DNA from: Morinoia aosen
Lineage: Eukaryota > Arthropoda > Malacostraca > Amphipoda > Talitridae
DNA: 64,000 nucleotides
Reading direction: 5' to 3'
NCBI GenBank assembly: GCA_030386875.1
Contig: CM059579.1
Coordinates: 14,542,484 to 14,606,483, forward strand
The notes beneath the pieces were generated by a model. That model did not search any database, had not been told where the DNA came from, and saw only the letters and a list, made by a program, of their open reading frames with translations. Made by a program: the position numbers and the translations under genes. The first letter of the stretch is position 1, and each line of letters begins with the position of its first letter. Shown piece by piece: positions 35,662 to 47,190 of the stretch.

Positions 35662-37872
35662 TTGAGCTCGTTTGCAATGCTTCATTGTTTATATTACGCA
35701 TTTGTGCTCGTTTGCAATGGTTCATTGTTTATATTACGCATTTGTGCTCGTTTGCAATGGTTCATTGTTTATATTACGCATTTGTGCTCGTTTGCAATGG
35801 TTCATTGTTTATATTACGCATATGTGCTCGTTTGCAATGGTTCATTGTTTATATTACGCATTTGTGTTCGTTTGCAATGGTTCAATGTTTATATGACGCA
35901 TTTGTGCTCGTTTGCAATGGTTCATTGTTTATGTTACGCATATGTGCTTGTTTGCAATGGTTCATTGTTTATATTAGGCATTTGTGTTCGTTTGCAATGG
36001 TTCATTGTTTATATTACCCATTTGTGTTCGTTTGCAATGGTTCATTGTTTATATTACGCATTTGTGCTCGTTTGCAATGGTTCATTGTTTATATTACGCA
36101 TTCGTGCTCGTTTGCAATGGTTCATTGTTTATATTACGCATTTGTGCTCGTTTGCAATGGTTCATTGTTTATATTACGCATTTGTGCTCGTTTGCAATGG
36201 TGCATTGTTTATATTACGCATATGTGCTCGTTTGCAATGGTTCATTGTTTATATTACGCATTTGTGCTCGTTTGCAATGGTTCATTTTTTATATTACGCA
36301 TTTGTGCTCGTTTGCAATGGTTCATTGTTTACTTTACGCATTTGTGCTCGTTTGCAATGGTTCATTGTTTATATTACGCATTTGTGCTCGTTTGCAATGG
36401 TTCATTGTTTATATTACGCATTTGTGCTCGTTTGCAATGGTTCATTGTTTATATTACGCATTTGTGCTTGTTTGCAATGGTTCATTGTTTATATTACGCA
36501 TATGTGCTCGTTTGCAATGGTTCATTGTTTATATTACGCATTTGTGTTCGTTTGCAATGGTTCGTTGTTTATATTACGCATTTGTGCTCGTTTGCAATGG
36601 TTCATTGTTTATATTACGCATTTGTGCTCGTTTGCAATGGTTCATTGTTTATATTACGCATTTGTGCTCGTTTGCAATGGTTCATTGTTTATATTACGCA
36701 TTCGTGCTCGTTTGCAATGGTTCATTGTTTATATTACGCATTTGTGCTCGTTTGCAATGGTTCATTGTTTATATTACGCATTTGTGCTCGTTTGCAATGG
36801 TTCATTGTTTATATTACGCATATGTGCTCGTTTGCAATGGTTCATTGTTTATATTACGCATTTGTGTTCGTTTGCAATGGTTCGTTGTTTATATTACGCA
36901 TTTGTGTTCGTTTGCAATGGTTCATTGTTTATATTACGCATTTGTGCTCGTTTGCAATGGTTCATTGTTTATATTACGCATATGTGCTCGTTTGCAATGG
37001 TTCATTGTTTATATTACGCATTTGTGTTCGTTTGCAATGGTTCATTGTTTATATTACGCATTTGTGCTCGTTTGCAATGGTTCGTTGTTTATATTACGCA
37101 TTTGTGCTCGTTTGCAATGGTTCATTGTTTATATTACGCATTTGTGCTCGTTTGCAATGGTTCATTGTTTATATTACGCATATGTGTTCGTTTGCAATGG
37201 TTCATTGTTTATATTACGCATTTGTGCTCGTTTGCAATGGTTCATTGTTTATATTACGCATTTGTGTTCGTTTGCAATGGTTCATTGTTTATATTACGCA
37301 TTTGTGCTCGTTTGCAATGGTGCATTGTTTATATTACGCATATGTGCTCGTTTGCAATGGTTCATTGTTTATATTACGCATTTGTGCTCGTTTGCAATGG
37401 TGCATTGTTTATATTACGCATATGTGCTCGTTTGCAATGGTTCATTGTTTATATTACGCATATGTGCTCGTTTGCAATGGTTCATTGTTTATATTACGCA
37501 TTTGTGCTCGTTTGCAATGGTTCATTGTTTATATTACGCATTTGTGCTCGTTTGCAATGGTTCTTTGTTTATATTACGCATTTGTGCTCGTTTGCAATGG
37601 TTCATTGTTTATATTACGCATTTGTGCTCGTTTGCAATGGTTCATTGTTTATATTACGCATATGTTCTCGTTTGCAATGGTTCATTGTTTATATTACGCA
37701 TTTGTGCTCGTTTGCAATGGTTCTTTGTTTATATTACGCATTTGTGCTCGTTTGCAATGGTTCATTGTTTATATTACGCATTTGTGCTCGTTTGCAATGG
37801 TTCATTGTTTATATTACGCATATGTTCTCGTTTGCAATGGTTCATTGTTTATATTACGCATTTGTGCTCGTT
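35662..37872. repeat. 40-bp minisatellite, 55 units without indels
   Basis: The unit is TTTGTGCTCGTTTGCAATGG followed by TTCATTGTTTATATTACGCA. Every unit from 35701 to 37860 is exactly 40 bp; only substitutions occur (TTTGTG/TATGTG, GCTCG/GTTCG, TTCATT/TGCATT/TTCGTT/TTCTTT). Higher-order copies: 37541-37700 and 37701-37860 are identical 160-bp blocks, and variant patterns recur at 320-bp (36501/36821) and 600-bp (36101/36701) offsets. All three + frames are open across the array, which argues against real coding. Confidence 0.98.
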
Positions 37873-39722
37873 TACTATAGTTTACTACCTTTCGTTTATA
37901 CTACCTCTCACACTTCTTTCAACTACGGTGTTCACATCATAAAGGTAAATTTCAAAACGGTGTTTTCATTTCATTATCTTTTGGCATGTGAATGCATGAC
38001 TATGTTCACATGTGTCAAAATTGCAAATTATTGATTTTGAACGATTTTTTAATAGTATTACAGCCATTTGAAATCGTTAAATGTCCAATAATATTATGTC
38101 AAAATAAAAACAGTAAAAGTTTGTCTGAATTCTAATCACCGCTTGTTAAGTGGAACTTACGCTGTGAAATTTTTCACCTACTTAATCTTAACTACGATTA
38201 TGATTCTTGTACAACTAGTTGAAGCTCATGTATACTACTTGGTAGACGACATGTTTGCATTTTTATTGCCCTTCTAGTGACGTTTTCCGTATGCTCAGTA
38301 TTTTTTGATTATATTTTTGTAAATCTGTGGCTTAAGTTACTACTTTCGTCTGTGTAAAAGTGCAACTATCGTCTTTAGTTAATGAACTACAAACAGTACG
38401 TTTAGTGGAAGCTAGATGATTCCGTTTGATCTGGAAAGTGGACGATTGTAATGAAGTTGAACACAAGAAGCACATCCATTCTTTTGAACACACCATGCCG
38501 CTGCACATTGAGGGTAGTCGGCGTATAACCTGCATTATCTCAACGTTTCCTGCGAATGGTTAAACTGAAGTTCAATATTCAATTAAAATGTAAACTCGCT
38601 TGTATCAAGCTATACTGAAAATGGCAAACATTAACTTGATCGTGCCTTCATTTACCTTTCATTAAATATTTGTAAAAATTGAGTTAGTGACTATAGGTCG
38701 GTTAGCAGCATTATGAAAATCCTGCGTGACCACCGGTGGGTCCCTTCGCAGGAAACGTTAGCTCAATCTCAGTCCTGGCATCGAAATCTCGACTTTAAAA
38801 TCAGTTTAAAATTCAGAGAAATTTTACTAACAATTTGAGCGCAAATAAATTTCTTTGACTCGAGATGAAATCGTCATATTATATTTATTTGGTAATTCAT
38901 AGCATACCTCATTGAAACGAATTGGAAATTTGTTGAAACCAACTTACTAAGTTTGGCGTACACACGTAAGGTTCTGTCGTTATTTCTAATACAGCAAGCG
39001 GCCGCTTGTGTCGGTCTCAGTTTTTGTTGGAGTCCATTTAACTTGAGATTTTTTGCGTCCTTTCTTTCCTCGCGTCTTGTTCCCTCCTAACCACAGGGCG
39101 TACGCCTCGCTCCCGAAAGCGTTCATATGGCGACGCTCATTTCCTCGTTGCAAAGGTCACTGACTGAGCAATTTTGAGCGGCTTTGTTGGGAGCGCAGCC
39201 ATGACGCTACGCCGGTCGTCGGCCCGAGCCTCCTAGGGTAGACCGCGGATAAAGAACCTATTTTTTGTAATTGCGATAATTTCCTTCCGATAGTGAATAG
39301 GCTTTCGATAGGCTTGCAATGCATTGAAGCCACATTGGTTGGCACTTGAGCTGGAAAAGAACCTTCTACACTAAAAAGAAGCTCGGAGGTAGTTAATATA
39401 CGCGTGGCCACTCTTGCCTAGCCGTTGGGCCGCTTGCTTGATTTTGGCGCCAACTCGCTGGCGCGCTCGCTGCTGCCTTTGTTCCTGTGAGGAGTGTGGA
39501 GCCCCGCGCCTGTCATATTCTCCGACTGCTGCTGCTCGGCTATGTGCATGTTTCAATGTTTCGAATAATCAAAAACAGTTGGCTCCCTTCTTCAATAATT
39601 TGGGGGCTGTGTATGTCGAATGATTAAAAAAATAAATTAGTTCCCTTCATTTGAGTTCGAAAGAAGGTTATTTGTATTAGTAAATCCAGAAGTTGGTAAT
39701 CTTCTTATTTGCTACGCCTATA
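37873..39722. other. Intronic DNA, no gene supported
   Basis: 39410-39560 is GC-rich and open on both strands without a recognised motif. The rest is AT-rich and unremarkable. Confidence 0.3.
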
Positions 39723-40085
39723 CCCCTCAGGGGGATACCACTATTGTATCTATGGGAATTAGCGCTCCCAGGGGGACTAAGTAAGGGCTTGAGCTAAAGG
39801 TTAGGTAGGCTTTATTTTTGTTGAAATAGAATAGGATTTTATTTTGTTACGGACCATCTTTTTTCGGTTCACTGCTGTCCTGTTTTTCAGCACCTCCAAC
39901 TTTCTTCTTCAACTTTGATCTTGTTTCATGAACTTCTTTCTCATCTTACTGTTTCTGTGCCCTTTCTGCATAGATTCCACGTTCCCTTAACTCCATACTA
40001 AATGGTGCCTTCTTCTTTCCTCTCTTTGGATCGCCTTTGTTGCGGATAGGGAGGCTTAAACTAACTAATAATCTAATCTAATCTT
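39723..40085 (+). mobile_element. Dispersed 360-bp element, copy 7 (best intact)
   Basis: Head CCCCTCAGGGGGATACCACT, GAATTAGCGCTCCCAGGGGG, then GTTAGGTAGGCTTTA, TTACGGACCATCTTTTTTCG, GTCCTGTTTTTCAGCACCTC, GTGCCCTTTCTGCATAGATT (short subfamily), TACTAAATGGTGCC and AGGCTTAAACTAACTAATAA, followed by a (TCTAA)n tail. It closely resembles copy 3, so this subfamily is probably the youngest. Confidence 0.9.
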
Positions 40086-40224
40086 GCTACGCCTATTTTC
40101 CCTGCAGTTGCTGGAAGAGCTGCCATCTGTGCTGCTGCGGATGTTACTGCCTTGTTTGATGGTTTTATGCTACAAGCGATCTTTCTTGCACCGCTTAGAT
40201 TGCTACAGTTCAATTCTGCTACAT

Positions 40225-40422
40225 CTTGCCAGAACTTGGAAAAAACGTACTACTTGTTTCATTTTTCGGATGAGCTTTCGTTCTGTTGATTGCGCTGGCA
40301 TGGCCCTGCGCTACTCCATTAATCTTGCCAGAACTTGGAAAAACGTGGCACTTGTTTCATTTCACGGATGTACTTTCGTTGTGTTGCTGCTTGCGACCCA
40401 AGTGCTACTCCAGCTGCTGCTG
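40225..40422. repeat. 99-bp tandem duplication
   Basis: CTTGCCAGAACTTGGAAAAA begins at 40225 and 40324. Each is followed by CGT, ACTTGTTTCATTT, CGGATGWRCTTTCGTT. The period is a multiple of three and a + frame stays open through it (40084-40461). The following 40400-40680 segment is open on both strands and ends at a GTATGT donor-like site, but in phase 0 and without a known domain. Confidence 0.7.
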
Positions 40423-40719
40423 TCGCAGCTGCAGCTGATGAGGCTGCCAGGAGTTTATTGATTCTGGCCCCAAGTCCATGGGATGGCTCAGTTGGAGTGG
40501 CCGATGGCATGAACGAGGCGCCAAAAGAGGAAGTGACGCCTGGCCGTCATTCTTTGCTTTCCTCCCTCCGGAACTCGGAGAAGGGACGTGCGCCGCGTCC
40601 ACTTCTGCCCACACAAAGACTTTCGCTTTCCCTAGAAAACCAAAAGGATGACATCGTTGGTGCTCACCGTACCATCTATGTATGTCGTTTCTGAAAATTC
40701 TGAGGCACATGAACACCGA

Positions 40720-41091
40720 AGGTTAGGTTTGGTTCGAGAAACTTGATGAAATTGCTCGTTTTTCATATTCTCTCCTCTCTTCGTGGCTATCATCATGAAT
40801 TAATTTTTTGGATATTTTCACCGCGTAATGCAATTAAGACGAAAAAGGTGCTATTATTCTGCAACCCTGAGTATTAGAGAAAAAATATTTCTTGCTGTAT
40901 TCCTACTATCTCCTCGCCATTATTTTTCCTCGGTATTAGGTCGTACCATCATGTCTCGGTGGACTTTCTGTATTTTTGGGCGGTGCACAAAGACGCTGTC
41001 GGGTGTTGAAGGAAGGATGTTTAGACAAGCAAATGAGGCCACATGCTCACGTGGCTGCTGCTGCTGCTGCCGGCAAACGTTAGGATTGATT
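40720..41091. other. Intronic DNA, nothing recognised
   Basis: Short open + frame (40828-41100) with a (GCT)n run near 41055 and no motif. Confidence 0.3.
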
Positions 41092-41325
41092 GCTCAGTGA
41101 AAGTCGTCGGGCTCATGCCTTGCATCTTTCACAGACGTCTTACTAATACTATTGGTTTTGGTGGTATGCTGAGGGAAAGTCACACTCATGCCTTGCATCT
41201 TTCACAGACGTCTTTCTAATACTATTGGTTTTGGTGGTATGCTCAGTGAAAGTCGCACTCATGCATTGCATCTTTCATAGCGGGCAATTTACGTCTCACC
41301 TATACTATTGGTTTTGGTGGTACTT
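41092..41325. repeat. Three 73-76-bp tandem repeats
   Basis: GCTCAGTGAAAGTC-like starts at 41092, 41168 and 41241. Each is followed by CTCATGCMTTGCATCTTTCA, GACGTCT (first two units) and ACTATTGGTTTTGGTGGTA. The third unit has an insertion around GCGGGCAATTTACG. Confidence 0.88.
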
Positions 41326-41365
41326 CTCTCGAAAAATTTGCTGCCTCCTTCCCAAACACCGAGAG

Positions 41366-41615
41366 TAGTTTTTTTTGTTAGACTATCTTTTTTTTCATTC
41401 ACTGCGGTTCTTTAATTTCAGCATGTATTGATTTTTTAGTATATCTTGTTTCTTAAATGTTTGTCACTCATGCTGTTTTTATGCGCAAAGCCTAGGAACA
41501 CAATGTGCATGGATTCTCAATGCCTTAATTTCATCATGAATGGTGCCTCCTCTCTTTGTCCCTTGGGAGCTTCTTGGTTGGGACTAGGGAGGCTTGAACT
41601 AACTTGTAACCTTGT
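41366..41615 (+). mobile_element. Dispersed 360-bp element, copy 8 (head-truncated, diverged)
   Basis: TTTTTTGTTAGACTATCTTT, TTCATTCACTGCGGTTC, TTTTTATGCGC, TGTGCATGGATTCTC, CATGAATGGTGCC, and AGGGAGGCTTGAACTAACTT at the end. Confidence 0.72.
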
Positions 41616-41828
41616 TTAACCCATTCACTCTCGGTTATTTGTTTTAAAAAAATTGAAACTGATTGCATATATTACTTGTTTGTAAGGATAAGTCTAGGAT
41701 ACTTGGGAAAAATAGGTAAAAATTTCTCACATTCGTAGGTTAGGTTACAGGCCCTGGGATTTTTTGTCCCATCGGTACTTTATGAAGGCATCATGCATCC
41801 TACTGGGTTTATTGAAAATCTATGGACC

Positions 41829-42102
41829 CTCCCTCCTTTTGTTGAAGTAGAATTTGTTTTTGTTACGGACCATCTTTTTTTCGGTTCACTGCTGTCCTGT
41901 TTTTAGTACCTCTGACTTTCTTACTTTCTTCTTCAACTTTTATCTTATTTCATGCAGTTCATTCTCAACTTACTGTTTCTATGCCCCTTCTGCATAGATT
42001 CCACATTTTCTCATCTCCATACCAAATGATGCCTTCCTCCTTTCTTTCTTTGGAACGCCGTTGTTGCGTTAAAGGAGGCTCAAAAACTTACATCTAAACC
42101 AA
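41829..42102 (+). mobile_element. Dispersed 360-bp element, copy 9 (head-truncated, short subfamily)
   Basis: CCCTCCTTTTGTTGAAGTAG, TTACGGACCATCTTTTTTTC, GTCCTGTTTTTAGTACCTCT, ATGCCCCTTCTGCATAGATT, and AGGAGGCTCAAAAACTTACA at the end. Confidence 0.82.
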
Positions 42103-42752
42103 TATAGTAGCTGTCCTTTGTGAACCCGCTCAGTTTCCCTGATAAAAAGTAGTGCACATATAAGCTGTACTTGCACGACTGGCCAGCATCAGGGAATCAT
42201 TAGCATGATTGCGTTGTAAAGAACAGGATCACGAGGTGAAAATGTTTTAGTTTGTGTTTGATAAATTTACCCTAATCGACACAGTTTCGTTATTGAGTTT
42301 TTACAAGTACCTTTCTTTCGTGTTGCTCTCAGAGATGCAGCAACGACGTTCGGGCTGCTGTGGTCGATGTCGTGGCGCATTAGATGTCCCAAAGAGCCCT
42401 GGGGCTGTAAATTGATCTTCAGATGTAGTTCTGATATTGAAGGGAAGACAGAAGCGTATCAGCTCAAAATACGGGCAAAACTCGTCTCGGTTGGAACGAT
42501 AGCAACCAGTAGGGGCCCCTGGACATGTTTGCTTGGCTGTTGAGCGTTGTTTGTTACTGGCGGACCATGAGGGCAAAAATTTAAAGGTTACGAAGGGAAT
42601 TCGCTCTCGCGTTTTCCATTTTCCTTCTTTGTGCGTTGGCGCTCCAGTTGCAGGGAGCGGGGTGCCGGTGCCCTGGTCTGTGATGGTGGTGATGGCTGTG
42701 GTGGTTATGGTGGCGGGGTTACTACGCAGTTGTACTGCAACTGATGAAGTGG
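42103..42752. other. Intronic DNA, no gene supported
   Basis: The minus frame 42576-42301 (91 codons, Cys/Pro-rich) ends at AAAG|GTACTT and looks mildly exon-like. It lies antisense within the MXD intron and shows no recognised domain. Confidence 0.2.
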
Positions 42753-43670
42753 ATTGCTGCTGCTGCTTGAAGTTTAGTGTATGTTGCTGCTTGCTCTTTA
42801 GTGTATGTTGCTGCTTGCCCTTTAGTGTATGTTGCTGCTTGCTCTTTAGTGTGTTGCTGCTTGCTCCTTAGTGCGTGTTGCTGCTTGCTCTTTAGTGTGT
42901 TGCTGCTTGCTCCTTAGTGCGTGTTGCTGCTTGCTCCTTAGTGCGTGTTGCTGCTTGCTCCTTAGTGCGTGTTGCTGCTTGCTCTTTAGTGTGTTGCTGC
43001 TTGCTCCTTAGTGCGTGTTGCTGCTTGCTCCTTAGTGCGTGTTGCTGCTTGCTCCTTAGTGCGTGTTGCTGCTTGCTCCTTAGTGCGTGTTGCTGCTTGC
43101 TCCTTAGTGCGTGTTGCTGCTTGCTCTTTAGTGTGTTGCTGCTTGCTCCTTAGTGCGTGTTGCTGCTTGCTCCTTAGTGCGTGTTGCTGCTTGCTCCTTA
43201 GTGCGTGTTGCTGCTTGCTCCTTAGTGCGTGTTGCTGCTTGCTCCTTAGTGCGTGTTGCTGCTTGCTCCTTAGTGCGTGTTGCTGCTTGCTCCTTAGTGC
43301 GTGTTGCTGCTTGCTCCTTAGTGCGTGTTGCTGCTTGCTCCTTAGTGCGTGTTGCTGCTTGCTCCTTAGTGCGTGTTGCTGCTTGCTCCTTAGAGCGTGT
43401 TGCTGCTTGCTCCTTAGTGCGTGTTGCTGCTTGCTCCTTAGTGCGTGTTGCTGCTTGCTCCTTAGTGCGTGTTGCTGCTTGCTCCTTAGTGCGTGTTGCT
43501 GCTTGCTCCTTAGTGCGTGTTGCTGCTTGCTCCTTAGTGCGTGTTGCTGCTTGTTCTTGAGTGCGTGTTGCTGCTTGCTCCTTAGTGCGTGTTGCTGCTG
43601 GCTCCTTAGTGCGTGTTGCTGCTGGCTCCTTAGTGCGTGTTGCTGCTTGCTCCTTAGTGCGTGTTGCTGT
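42753..43670. repeat. 24-bp minisatellite, about 38 units
   Basis: The unit is GTGTTGCTGCTTGCTCCTTA plus GTGC. Early units carry TTTAGTGTATG and several 22-bp units (TTTAGTGTGTTGCTGC). The rest is highly uniform, with GCTGGCTCC variants near the right end. The period is a multiple of three and no frame has a stop, giving RVAACSLV or CCCLLLSA repeats on paper. Not treated as a gene. Confidence 0.96.
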
Positions 43671-45605
43671 TGTATTGGGGCTCTACTCCTATTGGTATTA
43701 TGTGCTTCATGTTGTAGTTATCACTCTCACTGCTGCATCACCAGATGTTAGGCGCTCTATTTTATGTTACGTCTTCTTTCTTTTTACTCCACCGCAGTGC
43801 TGCCATTCGTTATCTTCCTATAATGTCATTCCACCGCTGCGGCATCATTTGTCGTGATCCTATTATTTATCATTGATTTTTAAGGTCGGATATAACAGTA
43901 TATAACTTTCCAATGTACTTATTACATCAATCGTTAAGTATGAACATTTCATAATCAGCTAACGTTTGTTTCTTTTCATTATTATGTTCAGTTAGCTGCC
44001 ACCAGTGTCTAATGAGAAATTTTGAATGGTTCAGATTTTTGTCAGAATGGTAGCGTGGATTCATTTCTTACTTATCCCACATTCTTTCAAAACAAATGAA
44101 AATTAATACGCTTGGATGTTAATTACAATTTACTACTAAACAACTAATCTGACGTACATGACATTTCCAATAGATACTTAATGATCTCATTCCCGCTATG
44201 ACCTGATAGAAAAGCAGTTAAGTGCGGTTTTATAAACTGAGTGGATAACCTTAGCTTTATGAGAGTTGCCGCAGATTTATGACAGGAGCGAAAAAGTGCA
44301 CCTTGAACACACAGTGATAGGGACGCCATTATTCGGGGTGGTCGGGCACTTCAGCGCAGACATGGTCGTCTGAATTGGTAACTTTCTTTGTCTATGCGTG
44401 ATTTACATGCGAAAATCCGACTCTGATATAGTAGGAAGTATGGCAGCCTGCGCCCAGATAGGCGAGAGCAGAGAGTGCTGAGCAACGCATTCCTGGCTTT
44501 GATGAGGTCTGGCGACCCACTGCCTACCTTCATCCATGCCAGGCGTTTGCAGGACAACTGCTTGAATCGAACGTTCTCGTTTGAACATTTTTTTTTGAAA
44601 TATCAAATGTCAAATTTATAATAACCTACATAGAAATGTGCCTATATATTAATAATCAGTACCTATAAATGAATTTCTATAATGAAATGATCCCCGAGCA
44701 TCAATTAATAGCATTATAAATAGAGGAAATAGAAATCTGAAGATTTCTTGAATGGCGTTTGCTGGAGACTCAAAGCTTGCTTCGATGTAACGCGTTCGTG
44801 ACAGCGACGCTGCCGTCATGTGAAGAAACTCCATGCAGAGGGAAGGCTTGCCAAATATTCGTAAAATGAGCATAGTCGAAATCGTAGAAAACTCGTGACG
44901 AATTAAATCTTCAAGTACGATCGGCGCAGTTCTTTTTGAAGATTCGAAGTGAATACGCAGGTCTATACCAACATTTGTTCCATTACGCCGAAATATTCTT
45001 GAATAGGCGCAAGAAAAGGTGCATCAAATCATTGGCGCTCTGCACTTATTGATGCTCTACTCTTTTTGGTGCTCAGCTAATAATTAAAGCGTACGGTTAC
45101 GGTAAGCGATCAACACAGTCATGGCATCGCTTTCAAGCACCGCCCAAAAAACTCGCTTGTTTGTACCCTATTAAAATAAGAATAAGAACTCTGTTCACAC
45201 CCCACATTTGACAATAAAAACAGCTCACGACTGCTGCTCAATTATCAGGTGCTCTGTAGCAACATGTAATCGTTATCTACATTTTACCACGGGCTGTCTA
45301 GTCGCCACCCAAAGAAATTCGAATCTGCTGTGCCAGCTTGTGTCTCGAGCGCGGTGGAGGCACATGAAGCCAGCCCTTTGTTGTTGACTGTTTGTGGCGT
45401 TGCGTGTCCTGGGAATTTCTTCTTATTCGCTCGTCACGCGTGATGTTTCAGTTCTGTTGCTACTGTGTCTCATCAACCGCTCGGTTGTCGTTGTCGCATT
45501 GAATCTGATGCTCATTTCTTCCTGTTTAAAGTTGAAATACTCTATTTTAATACGTGCAGGGCTCTATTAATAAACTAAAAGGTGCCTCATTTATGTTTTA
45601 TGCTC
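43671..45605. other. Intronic DNA, nothing recognised
   Basis: Several short minus frames (44144-44873) without motifs. No repeats detected. Confidence 0.3.
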
Positions 45606-45834
45606 TTAACCCTTTAACGCCCACATTTTAATACTCATATTACCGTTATCACAACCACTATCACTAAACTGACACTGGCATTAGGTAGTCACTGTTATCA
45701 AGATGTGGAAGGAACTACCACTCGGCAGTGAAGTTCAAAGGACACATTAGTGAACAAATTGAATAAGAAATATAATATGTTATTGTTATTTTTGAAAGAG
45801 GACCGTACAGTCCACTTCGGCGTTAAAGGGTTAA
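45606..45834. mobile_element. piggyBac-type MITE, copy 2
   Basis: TTAA at 45606-45609 and 45831-45834 flanks a 221-bp element with ends CCCTTTAACGCC and GGCGTTAAAGGG, a perfect 12-bp terminal inverted repeat. The interior matches the copy at 10631-10835 but has about 24 bp extra (TAGTCACTGTTATCAAGATG). Confidence 0.93.
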
Positions 45835-45994
45835 TGGTCTATAAGGTATTATATATGATAAGAGTTAAGAGTTTGGCCTTGCTATCACGTTTTACAAGTC
45901 ATATTTGAGCGTGCTGCTGTTTTATTGTTGGTTAGGAAAACGTTTGTCAGGTTAGGCATGTGTGTTTGTTTTCGGACGAAACTCCTGAATTGGT

Positions 45995-46136
45995 CCTTGT
46001 TCTTATGCGCTCGAGCACACCTTAGCATAGATTCCGCGTTCCCTCATCCCCATCCTAAATGGGGCCTTCATCCTTTCTCTATTTGGAACGCCTTTGTTGC
46101 GCTTTGGGAGTCTTAAACTAACATTTAATCAAATCT
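45995..46136 (+). mobile_element. Dispersed 360-bp element, copy 10 (3' part only)
   Basis: TTCTTATGCGCTCGAGCACA, TAGCATAGATTCCGCGTTCC, ATCCTAAATGGGGCC, GGAACGCCTTTGTTGCG, and GGAGTCTTAAACTAACATTT with an AATCAAATCT tail. Confidence 0.75.
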
Positions 46137-46489
46137 ACCATTACGAGTGTGTTTATCTCGTCTAATACAAGAATAGAGTCAGGGTAGCCTGACCACAGTT
46201 TGTCTGGGGCGTCAACAAGGACTGTCTTGTTGAAAATTGTGACTGCGTTCTTGAAGCCATAAAAATGGTTTTGGTAAAGCTCTTCCCACATTATCGTGTG
46301 CTTCTGCGGAGTGATGGTGAGCGCGTGGCTGCCGATGTTTTTTATATTCGTTCTTAATCTACATTTTTGACGATCTGATTTCGCTTCATGGAGTGATGTA
46401 TGGAATTAATGTGCATTTTTATGTCCCTATACATTCTATTGACTAACTAGTTAAGGTTTTACATTTTTTAAGTGTCCACGCATCACACA
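46137..46489. other. Intronic DNA, nothing recognised
   Basis: No repeat or coding signal between copies 10 and 11. Confidence 0.3.
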
Positions 46490-46872
46490 CCTCTCAGGAG
46501 GATACAACGATTGTGTCTACGGGTGTTGGCACTTCAGGGGGAAAATTTGAGGTTCCAACCTTATAGGTTTTCACAACGTAGGATTTCTTTTCGCTGAAAT
46601 ACAATATTTTTGTTTTGTTGAAAAACATTTTTTTCGGTTCACTCCTGTCCTGTTTCCCAGCACCTATGACGTTCTTCTTCAACTATTATCTCGTTTCCGT
46701 GCTTTCCTTTTGAACTCACTGTTCTATGCGCACGGGATCCTATGCGGGAACATACCTTGTGCATAAATTTCGGGTTCCCTCAACTTCATACTAAACGGTG
46801 CCTGCATCCTTCCTCACTTGGAACATCTTTGTTGTGGTAAAGAGTCTGAAACTAACTTATCAATCAACCACG
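46490..46872 (+). mobile_element. Dispersed 360-bp element, copy 11 (full length)
   Basis: Head CCTCTCAGGAGGATACAACG, TTGTGTCTACGGG, CACTTCAGGGGGAAAATTTG, body with TTCGGTTCACTCCTGTCCTG, GGGATCCTATGCGGGAACAT (long subfamily), TTGTGCATAAATTTC, TACTAAACGGTGCC, and GTCTGAAACTAACTTATCAA. Confidence 0.87.
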
Positions 46873-47010
46873 CATAACGTTATACGTGAGTACTGCGCAA
46901 GAAAGTGTTCGCAAACAGGTTTCTTCTACGGATGCAGGCTCATTTGTACATAGTATTTTCTTCGAAACTCAGACACTGAGATTATCAATCTGTGCGTGTA
47001 ATTCTCAAGT

Positions 47011-47190
47011 GCTCCTTTACTTTGGTGCACATGACTACTATGTTTAAGATTGCCCTTGATACTTCATTACTTACTAATTTCTGATAGGACTTTCTTTTAG
47101 GACCTTTACTTCTGATGCACATGACTGCTATGTTTAAGATTACCCTTCACAATTGGTTACTTACAAATTTGTAATAGGACTTTCCCTTGC
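47011..47190 (+). repeat. 90-bp duplication of the exon-2 3' splice region
   Basis: Unit 1 (47011-47100) and unit 2 (47101-47190) share CCTTTACTT, TGCACATGACTRCTATG, TTTAAGATTRCCCTT, TTACTTACWAATTT and ATAGGACTTTC. Unit 2 runs into the true acceptor CCCTTGCAG|CG at 47192. Unit 1 ends in an equally good acceptor TTCTTTTAG|GA at 47100. Confidence 0.88.

Noticed and set aside
35662-38034. 790-codon open frame rich in hydrophobic residues and Cys
   Set aside because: It is the 40-bp array read through; all three + frames are open because the unit lacks stops, and 40 is not a multiple of three. No non-repeat domain is attached.
40335-40679. Ala-rich open segment ending at a GTATGT donor
   Set aside because: Open on both strands, phase 0, partly made of a 99-bp duplication and GCTGCT runs; no family match.
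42301-42576. 91-codon minus frame ending AAAG|GTACTT
   Set aside because: Weak donor, no clear acceptor, no domain; antisense to MXD.
42917-43751. RVAACSLV or CCCLLLSA repeat protein
   Set aside because: 24-bp array with no stop in any + frame; no start context, splice sites or non-repeat domain.
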